NCBI GenBank assembly: GCA_002411545.1
Contig: DHTG01000089.1
Coordinates: 24,548-30,119, forward strand
Reading direction: 5' to 3'
Source of the DNA: Bacteroidales bacterium UBA5266
GTDB taxonomy: Bacteria > Bacteroidota > Bacteroidia > Bacteroidales > WCHB1-69
Length of the DNA: 5,572 nucleotides
The notes below the pieces were generated by a model. It was not told the DNA's origin. It saw nothing but the letters and a program-made list of their open reading frames with translations, and did no database searches. Every line of letters starts with the position of its first letter. The stretch's first letter is position 1. Of this stretch, positions 1-4,873 are shown one piece after another. Position numbers and translations under genes: made by a program.

Positions 1-26
1 GGGGCGAAAAATTTTTCGCCCCTACA
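1..26. repeat. REP-like palindrome inside the transposase reading frame (left edge cut)
   Basis: Bases 1-22 form a perfect palindrome: an 11-base arm GGGGCGAAAAA followed directly by its complement TTTTTCGCCCC. The next bases, TACA (23-26), would pair with a TGTA just outside the window, judging from the related copy at 275-312. In the transposase frame the element reads GAKNFSPLQ. RAYT transposases are known to be associated with REP elements of this GC-rich hairpin type and are thought to mobilise them. The structure is seen directly; the role as a transposase substrate is inferred. Confidence 0.72.
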
Positions 27-258
27 AATGCCCCAACAATCGCCCCAACCAATAATCCCATCATCCCCGTCCAAAACAATTGGTTCCATTGTTCGGGGTT
101 TTAAAATCGGGGTTACCACATGGATGCGTCAAAATACGGATATATATAATGTTTGGCAACGTAATTATTACGAACATATCATTCGCAATGAAAAATCATA
201 TGTACGTATTGCGGAATATATTATTAATAATCCTGCCAAATGGACGTTAGATAAATGA
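1..258 (+). CDS. RAYT / IS200-like (Y1) transposase, C-terminal part, 5' end outside window
   Basis: The frame is open from base 1 to the TGA at 256-258 (85 residues), so the ATG at 28 is probably an internal Met, not the start. The visible part reads SKTIGSIVRGFKIGVTTWMR, then VWQRNYYEHIIRNEKSYVRI, then YIINNPAKW. I recognise this as the conserved C-terminal block of REP-associated tyrosine transposases, which are single-strand DNA nucleases related to IS200/IS605 TnpA. The WQRNYYEHIIRNE segment normally carries the catalytic tyrosine helix. The HUH metal-binding half would lie upstream and is not visible, so I cannot tell a complete gene from a remnant. The Pro/Gln-rich stretch at 28-75 (PQQSPQPIIPSSPS) matches the variable, low-complexity linker that such proteins have ahead of the IGSIVRGFK block. 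A REP-like palindrome lies inside the frame at 1-22 and a related one follows the stop. Family assignment is firm; intactness is unknown. Confidence 0.82.
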   Translation, partial: GAKNFSPLQMPQQSPQPIIPSSPSKTIGSIVRGFKIGVTTWMRQNTDIYNVWQRNYYEHIIRNEKSYVRIAEYIINNPAKWTLDK

Positions 259-274
259 TTGTTATCACGAAATT

Positions 275-312
275 TACATGTAGGGATGAAAAATATTTCG
301 CCTATACATGTA
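275..312. repeat. Second REP-like imperfect palindrome, just after the transposase stop
   Basis: The outer arms TACATGTA (275-282) and TACATGTA (305-312) pair perfectly over 8 bp. The inner part (283-304) pairs with a few mismatches and wobbles around GATGAAAAA and TATTTCGCC. Aligned over 26 positions with the palindrome at 1-26, it is identical at 21, so the two are copies of one element, this one more decayed. It starts 16 bases after the transposase stop, so it could also act as the gene's transcription terminator. No T-run beyond a short TATTTATT follows it, so that role is only possible. Confidence 0.7.
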
Positions 313-388
313 TTTATTAATTCACCTAAGAATAATAAAGACGTTATGGTTTCATACAACCCACATCATCATCGTCATCGTTTCATTA

Positions 389-428
389 AATTGTCTAAGC
401 AGATAAATGAATTGTCTAACTAGATAAA
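389..428. repeat. Two-copy 19-bp direct repeat in gene-free spacer
   Basis: AATTGTCTAAGCAGATAAA (389-407) is repeated as AATTGTCTAACTAGATAAA (410-428), 17 of 19 bases identical with a 21-bp period. Each copy also has a small internal dyad (TCT...AGA). The 212-bp gap between the transposase stop and the end of the PorV-like gene holds otherwise only the REP-like hairpin, a short CAT-rich run (364-380) and the weak palindrome near 447. Spacing of two helical turns would suit a pair of protein-binding sites, but it lies downstream of both flanking genes, which argues against a promoter operator. Function unknown. Confidence 0.45.
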
Positions 429-446
429 ATAAGTTAATACCTAAAT

Positions 447-462
447 AAGGTTGACCTTTTTT
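447..462. terminator. Weak terminator-like palindrome between convergent genes
   Basis: AAGGTTGACCTT (447-458) is an imperfect dyad with 4-5 bp arms followed by further Ts to 462. It begins 12 bases beyond the stop of the minus-strand PorV-like gene, between two convergent transcription units, where a terminator is expected. The stem is short; on the minus strand the 3' side is only TTATTT. On the + strand the T-run is better. A low-confidence call. Confidence 0.25.
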
Positions 463-470
463 ATTTATTT

Positions 471-1559
471 TTATTGTTTTTTAAAGGCATCCAAACCTAA
501 GCTCAGCGAGAAGATATGAGAGTATAAGGCAACAGACACATCGCCTAAATCGGTAAGGGCATAATCGATGGTGAGCATTTTCTTGATAGTCAGTCCGACT
601 CCAACATTGATCTGACAGGTAGTGATTTTCTTTCCGTCGATGTTGATTTCCTTTTGCAGATTGCCCACACCGGCGCGCAGGTGAATGATGTCTTTATAGG
701 CGAAGTCAATACCGAGGTGAGGGTCGAGGCTGATGACATTCGACGATATGAGCGCATTTCTTTTTCCATCGAAAGGGCAATCTATATCGAGGGTAGTCAT
801 AGCCGTAAATCCTTTTCCCAATTCAAAATCACGTCCGAAACCCAGGGATAAACGGGGTAGGGTAAGCTCCAATCCATTTTCAGGCAGCTCATTGCCGGTG
901 GCTATAAATACGTCTTTCATATCATCACTCAGGTGATAGGACCAGGCATTGAAGGTAGAGGTGATGTCGCGGGCCATAAAGCCTATGCGCCACTTTTCGA
1001 TGTGATATTGCAGTCCGGCATCTAAGCCGAAGCCCCATGCGCGGGCAAAACTGCCAATATAACGGTGTATGAGCTTGAAATTCATCCCTATGCTAAGACC
1101 TTCCAGCGGGAGTTTACGAGCGTATGACAGCAAGAAAGCCCAATCGGCAGCAGAGAAATAACTGATGCGGTCGTAGTTGATATTGCCTTGATTGTCGATG
1201 AGTTGAGTGGTGTTTGGGATGCCGTCCACGCCGAAACGAATGGCCGTAATACCGAGACTCTGTTTGTCGTCTAAGCGAAATGCTAAACCGGCATAATCGT
1301 AATTGGCTATGCCGGCAAAATAGGCGGCATGCATCAAAGCAAATTGATATTTTTGCTTCAGATGGACCAAGCCGGCCGGATTCCAATAGGCCGCACTTAC
1401 ATCGTCAACCATAGCTACTTGGGTGTTTGCCAGCGATAATCCTTTGGCGCTTACTCCCAAATGTAAGAATTCGTTGCTGTATTTGCTTTGCGACTTTAGC
1501 ATCAAACTACTTGTGCCAAGTACTAAGAAAAGGATATATGCTAATTTATTAACTTTCAA
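471..1559 (-). CDS. PorV/PorQ-family outer-membrane beta-barrel protein
   Basis: A 362-residue protein. Residues 1-24 form a signal peptide (two Lys, then the hydrophobic LAYILFLVLG, ending near KSQS). Right after it comes the family's signature: FLHLGVSAKGLSLANTQVAM (31-50) and VDDVSAAYWNPAGL (51-64), matching the 'ARGLGMGGA...ADDASAAYWNPAGL' type of start seen in PorV/PorQ-like and FadL-like barrel proteins of Bacteroidota. The rest alternates short amphipathic strands with Gly/Asn/Asp turns and ends in a strand-like SHIFSLSLGLDAFKKQ. Family members PorV and PorQ act in type IX secretion at the outer membrane; many paralogues have no known job, and I cannot assign this one to PorV or PorQ proper. 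The start is a TTG: upstream in frame only six codons remain before a stop, with no ATG, GTG or other TTG, and the next Met (residue 20) would destroy the signal peptide. A purine-rich AAGAAGAAAA lies about 12 bases upstream. It lies 175 bp downstream of the TonB-dependent receptor gene on the same strand; that gap has no convincing promoter. Confidence 0.85.
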   Translation of the reverse strand: MKVNKLAYILFLVLGTSSLMLKSQSKYSNEFLHLGVSAKGLSLANTQVAMVDDVSAAYWNPAGLVHLKQKYQFALMHAAYFAGIANYDYAGLAFRLDDKQSLGITAIRFGVDGIPNTTQLIDNQGNINYDRISYFSAADWAFLLSYARKLPLEGLSIGMNFKLIHRYIGSFARAWGFGLDAGLQYHIEKWRIGFMARDITSTFNAWSYHLSDDMKDVFIATGNELPENGLELTLPRLSLGFGRDFELGKGFTAMTTLDIDCPFDGKRNALISSNVISLDPHLGIDFAYKDIIHLRAGVGNLQKEINIDGKKITTCQINVGVGLTIKKMLTIDYALTDLGDVSVALYSHIFSLSLGLDAFKKQ

Positions 1560-1734
1560 ATCGAAACTGTTTTCTTCTTAAACGTAGTTTGGAGAGCTTT
1601 ATTTTATGGAAATATATTATTTTTTTAACCCGGAGATTCACACGGATGGAATGGATTGGGATTCTATTTGAGGAAATCATTTGTGTCCCTACATTAAACG
1701 GACTCTTGGATATTCAGGGTGGCAAACATCATCC

Positions 1735-4275
1735 TCAAAATTCAACCCGTAATTTAGCATTATAAATTCTCGGGGTGAGGTAGTTAGGTACGCGGTGGGT
1801 TTCGCCGCTGATATCTTTGACAAAGGTATAGGATATGGTATTGTAATAATTAAATACGTTAAATATTTCGAAGCTCAGGAAGGCCGCTTTGAATACGCGC
1901 AGGGGATTGTTGGGATTGGCGAAGGAGGCGTCGTTGATAAATTGCCACGACAAGCCCAGGTCGGCACGGAAATAGGCATTGCCACGAAAGGCGAATTGTC
2001 CTCTTGAATAGCCGGGTATGCTATATATCAAAGGGGTGGAATAGATTAGATTGATATGCGCTTTGAGCATGGGCAGTTTGGGCACTTTGTCTTGGAAAAA
2101 CAAATTAACCGTAAAACGCTGGTCGGTGAGGCGGGGAATATATCCGGGGTAGATGGTCGTATCGGACGCCCTGGCGGCAGGATCGAAGGTGGGTTGGTGG
2201 TTGCTGTCGAGAAATACCGTAAAATAGTCTCCTTTAATATCTTCCATGCTCTTCATCAGGGAGAAGGCAAGCCAGGATTCGAGTCCGGGTACGATTTCGC
2301 CCGAGAGCTTGGCGTCGATACCGACGGCATAGCCCACGGCGTCGTTTTCGCCGGAATAGATAATGCGTACGTTGTCGACCGTATAGGTGATTAAATCATC
2401 TAAGTATTTATAGTAGACTTCGCCACTGAGTTTGAAAGGGAAGCGGGCAATTTTAAAGAGATAATCCGTACCGAGGATGAGATGATAGGATTTTTGCGAT
2501 TGGATGTCGGTATTAATGCTTCCGTCAGGACGGCGCATTTCTTTGTAAAAAGGAGGTTGATAATACATGCCTATGGCGGTATAGAAGCTTATATCGGCTT
2601 TGATGTCGGGTTGATAGCTTAGACGCAGGCGGGGTGTTGCTATCAGCTCACGATTAAAGGTCCAATACGAAAAACGCAGGCCGCCGCTCAGGGTAAAGCG
2701 ATGGACGGAGTCGCCAAAATGCCAGCTGTCCTGTACAAAGCCGGAGAGGCGAAAGCTTTGGATGTAATTATCAGAATACAAGTAATCGTTGATGAGCAAA
2801 TCGCGGGCAGGGTTATCCAAGTCTACCGAATCGCCGGGAGTGGTGGGGATAAAAGGTAGGGTATAATAGGTCGAATCGTGCAGACGCCATTCGTTGAGTT
2901 GGTCGTCGATGAATTCGCCTTGGGCTTTGATGCCCCATGTCAAGGTATTTGATTTGAGCAGGTGGGTGGCTTGTACTTCGCCGTGAAACAGATTCGCCAG
3001 CAAGAAATTGCGTCCGTGGTGCAAATCCGAACCCACGGCCCGTGGCGAGATGTCCTGTCCCAGCTCTTCCGAGCCGAAATCGTTGTTGACTTCGCTGATA
3101 AAATACTGCCCTTCGATATCGAAAGTTTCTTTCTCCGTACTATTGAAAAAAGCCAGGTTGAAACGGAAGTTATTGGCTTCATCGGGGGTGAAGGTGGATT
3201 GCAGGGAGGCAAAGACGGTTTGATAGGCGTCGACTTCCTGCCCGTCGAAATATACACGCAAACGTTTGGTGCTGTTGATAGTGCCATAAGTCTGTTCGCT
3301 CGATACGGGGATCAGATGATAGGAATTGCGGGCGTAATTGCCGAAGAGCCTAAAGCTCCAGCGGGCATTGGCCTTGTAATTCAGCAAGAGTTGCAGGTCG
3401 GTGAAATTGGGGTTGTAATGTCCTTTGGTTTGCAATTTACGGATGAGGTAAGCATTCGAATGGTAGCGCAGACCGGCCAGGTAGGAGAATTTTTGGTTTT
3501 TCGACGCTCCTTCGAGGTGGGCGCCGCCTCCCAACAGGCTGGCATACACACTGCCACCAAAGGCGATAGGGGTTTTGTATTTCACATCCAATACCGACGA
3601 CATCTTATCACCGTAGGAAGCATCGAAGCCGCCGGAAGAAAAGCGCACCGCCGATACCATATCGGGATTGATAAAACTCAAGCCTTCCTGTTGGCCGGAA
3701 CGGATTAAAAAGGGACGATACACTTCTATGCCGTTCAGATAGATAAGGTTTTCGTCGTAATTGCCGCCCCTCACGTTGTATTGGGAGCTGAGTTCGTTGT
3801 GGGAGGTTACCCCTAATCCTGCCGATTTAATCAAGCCTTCTATGCTGCTGTTGATGGAAGGCAGGTGTGCTACCGGTTTAGGATTGATGTATTCCACGCC
3901 GGTATTGGGGGTATAGCGTTCGCTGACCGAGAATTCAGGCAGCTGTGTGTTCGAAGGAAGCATAACAACCGTAAGCTGCAGGCGTTTCCCGGGCGATACC
4001 TTTACCGGTATCTCTTGGGGAATATAGCCTAAGGAGGAGACTACCAACAGCAGCTCTTTGTCGGCCTCTATGCTGAGCTCAAAGCGTCCGGCTTCGTTGC
4101 TCAGGCTGCCTACAGCAGGATTGCCCTTGATATATATATGGACCGATTGCAAGGGAATATCGTTGGTATCTAATACCTTTCCATATACCTTGCCGCTGTT
4201 CTGTCCCTGTAAGGGAGAAACGGCAAGCAAGGCAAACAAAAAGAAAAGAGGGTGTAAAATCTTTGTTAAATGCAT
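1735..4275 (-). CDS. TonB-dependent outer-membrane receptor with carboxypeptidase-regulatory-like N-domain
   Basis: An 846-residue protein. I start it at the ATG at 4275; a TTG directly upstream (4278) would add one residue. Residues 1-25 are a signal peptide (LFFLFALLAVSPLQGQ). Residues ~28-106 are a CarboxypepD_reg-like beta-sandwich (GKVYGKVLDTNDIPLQSVHI, then NEAGRFELSI and SSLGYIPQEI). LPEFSVSER follows at the usual position of the segment joining this domain to the plug. The plug spans ~130-233, with SSQYNVRGGNYDENLIYLNG and FINPDMVSAVRFSSGGFDAS. From ~235 to the end is a long aromatic-rich barrel that finishes in NAKLRVEF, with the C-terminal Phe expected of a barrel-assembly signal. 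Such receptors import large or scarce substrates across the outer membrane using TonB/ExbBD energy. The substrate is unknown: it is shorter than typical SusC proteins and no SusD gene follows, so a glycan system is not supported. A PorV-like gene follows on the same strand. The 271 bp upstream show no clear Bacteroidota TAnnTTTG promoter on this strand. Confidence 0.93.
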   Translation of the reverse strand: MHLTKILHPLFFLFALLAVSPLQGQNSGKVYGKVLDTNDIPLQSVHIYIKGNPAVGSLSNEAGRFELSIEADKELLLVVSSLGYIPQEIPVKVSPGKRLQLTVVMLPSNTQLPEFSVSERYTPNTGVEYINPKPVAHLPSINSSIEGLIKSAGLGVTSHNELSSQYNVRGGNYDENLIYLNGIEVYRPFLIRSGQQEGLSFINPDMVSAVRFSSGGFDASYGDKMSSVLDVKYKTPIAFGGSVYASLLGGGAHLEGASKNQKFSYLAGLRYHSNAYLIRKLQTKGHYNPNFTDLQLLLNYKANARWSFRLFGNYARNSYHLIPVSSEQTYGTINSTKRLRVYFDGQEVDAYQTVFASLQSTFTPDEANNFRFNLAFFNSTEKETFDIEGQYFISEVNNDFGSEELGQDISPRAVGSDLHHGRNFLLANLFHGEVQATHLLKSNTLTWGIKAQGEFIDDQLNEWRLHDSTYYTLPFIPTTPGDSVDLDNPARDLLINDYLYSDNYIQSFRLSGFVQDSWHFGDSVHRFTLSGGLRFSYWTFNRELIATPRLRLSYQPDIKADISFYTAIGMYYQPPFYKEMRRPDGSINTDIQSQKSYHLILGTDYLFKIARFPFKLSGEVYYKYLDDLITYTVDNVRIIYSGENDAVGYAVGIDAKLSGEIVPGLESWLAFSLMKSMEDIKGDYFTVFLDSNHQPTFDPAARASDTTIYPGYIPRLTDQRFTVNLFFQDKVPKLPMLKAHINLIYSTPLIYSIPGYSRGQFAFRGNAYFRADLGLSWQFINDASFANPNNPLRVFKAAFLSFEIFNVFNYYNTISYTFVKDISGETHRVPNYLTPRIYNAKLRVEF

Positions 4276-4373
4276 CAATCCAATATTGAAATCTTTAAAT
4301 GGTTCCTTTATTACGTAAAAAAATGCCTTTTATTATATAGAAATAGGGTATTGTAAGATATAAATGATGAAAG

Positions 4374-4394
4374 GTCGTAAGTCGCTGGTCGCAA
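4374..4394. repeat. Three-unit 7-bp tandem motif (GTCGYWR)
   Basis: GTCGTAA, GTCGCTG and GTCGCAA follow each other without a gap. The motif lies about 100 bp upstream of the receptor start, in the gene-free stretch 4276-4546. It is too short and diverged to be an active phase-variable tract. Function unknown; it may be a remnant of a longer intergenic heptamer repeat. Confidence 0.4.
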
Positions 4395-4419
4395 GCCGCA
4401 AAAAAATCGCCCACAGATT

Positions 4420-4452
4420 AGTCAGGGGGTGATTGGAATTCACCCCCTGACT
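4420..4452. repeat. Perfect 13-bp inverted repeat with 7-nt loop, possible terminator/insulator
   Basis: AGTCAGGGGGTGA (4420-4432) and TCACCCCCTGACT (4440-4452) are exact complements around the loop TTGGAAT. Outer CAGA (4414-4417) and TCTG (4456-4459) can extend the stem across a small internal loop. The predicted hairpin is strong. It lies 94 bp beyond the array's distal end and 144 bp ahead of the receptor start, and all flanking genes read on the minus strand, so it would separate array transcripts from the receptor. On the minus strand a run of seven Ts (4400-4406) comes 13 bases after the stem, too far for a standard intrinsic terminator. It could instead be a structured RNA element or the remnant of an inserted element. 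The structure is certain, the role is not. Confidence 0.6.
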
Positions 4453-4546
4453 GAGTCTGAAAATAGTTTTCCCGGAAACAAGAGGAGATTGCCATACAAC
4501 ATTAAAAGAATGGCATTGTTTCATACGGTTATCTTATTAAACAAAC

Positions 4547-4845
4547 GATGTTTTTACCTTTCAAACGAAGGGCAGTTACAACCGCAGACGTGCTGCAAGA
4601 AACCTAAACACAGTTGTTTTTACCTTTCAAACGAAGGGCAGTTACAACATATATCTAAATGGAATGTATCAAATGTTGTTGTTTTTACCTTTCAAACGAA
4701 GGGCAGTTACAACTCCTACCCTTGAACATATAAACGCTCTAAGGTTGTTTTTACCTTTCAAACGAAGGGCAGTTACAACAACCTATCTTTTGAATCTGTC
4801 AAAGGGTTAGTTGTTTTTACCTTTCAAACGAAGGGCAGTTACAAC
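4547..4845 (-). CRISPR. Type VI-B CRISPR array, 5 repeats and 4 spacers
   Basis: Repeats of 36 bp lie at 4547-4582, 4613-4648, 4678-4713, 4744-4779 and 4810-4845. The spacers between them (4583-4612, 4649-4677, 4714-4743, 4780-4809) are 30, 29, 30 and 30 bp and unrelated to one another. The last four repeats are identical; the first has one change in its outer GTTG (GATG on the + strand). Read on the minus strand, the repeat begins GTTGTAACTGCCC and ends GGTAAAAACAAC. From memory this closely follows the Cas13b direct-repeat pattern (GTTG...CTGCC...GAAAGGTAAAAACAAC in Prevotella relatives). The RNA can fold as UGCC-C-UUC / GAA-A-GGUA around a GUUU loop with a single C-A mismatch. Minus is therefore taken as the crRNA strand, co-directional with cas13b. 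The single degenerate repeat at the cas13b-distal end supports a leader on the cas13b side. In type VI-B, Cas13b itself trims the transcript and the repeat ends up 3' of the spacer. Spacer targets cannot be told without a search. Confidence 0.97.
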
Positions 4846-4873
4846 CTAGTATTGATTAAAGTTCTCCAAATTA
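4846..4873 (-). promoter_or_regulatory. Candidate minimal CRISPR leader between cas13b and the array
   Basis: If the array is read on the minus strand, its leader must lie in these 28 bp or reach into the 3' end of cas13b. The minus strand here is AT-rich and includes TAATTTGG (ending near 4865), one base short of the Bacteroidota -7 element TAnnTTTG, with no matching upstream TTG element. So either the promoter is inside the cas13b coding end or the array is transcribed by read-through from cas13b. Position is the main argument. Confidence 0.3.

Noticed and set aside
28..258. Complete small gene starting at the ATG at 28
   Set aside because: The frame is open to base 1 and the protein is only the C-terminal block of a larger transposase, so a 5'-partial CDS fits better.
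1609..1616. TATATTTC on the minus strand as -7 promoter element for the PorV-like gene
   Set aside because: One base off the TAnnTTTG consensus and no TTG element at the expected upstream distance; AT-rich sequence gives such matches by chance.
2962..3708. 248-codon + strand ORF
   Set aside because: Lies antisense inside the well-supported receptor gene and has no recognisable domain; a shadow frame. The same holds for the other short ORFs within 471-4275.
4330..4345. TATAAT on the minus strand as a receptor promoter
   Set aside because: A sigma70-type -10 without a -35 at suitable spacing, and Bacteroidota use a different consensus.
4429..4725. 98-codon + strand ORF across the array
   Set aside because: Its protein is a translation of the CRISPR repeats (repeated FYLSNEGQLQ) and spacers; no domain, not a gene.
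4547..4845. Type II-C array or + strand crRNA orientation
   Set aside because: Type II-C repeats in Bacteroidota are often longer (about 46-47 bp) and no cas9 features are visible. On the + strand the repeat lacks the CTGCC...GGTAAAAACAAC form of Cas13b repeats, while the minus strand has it.
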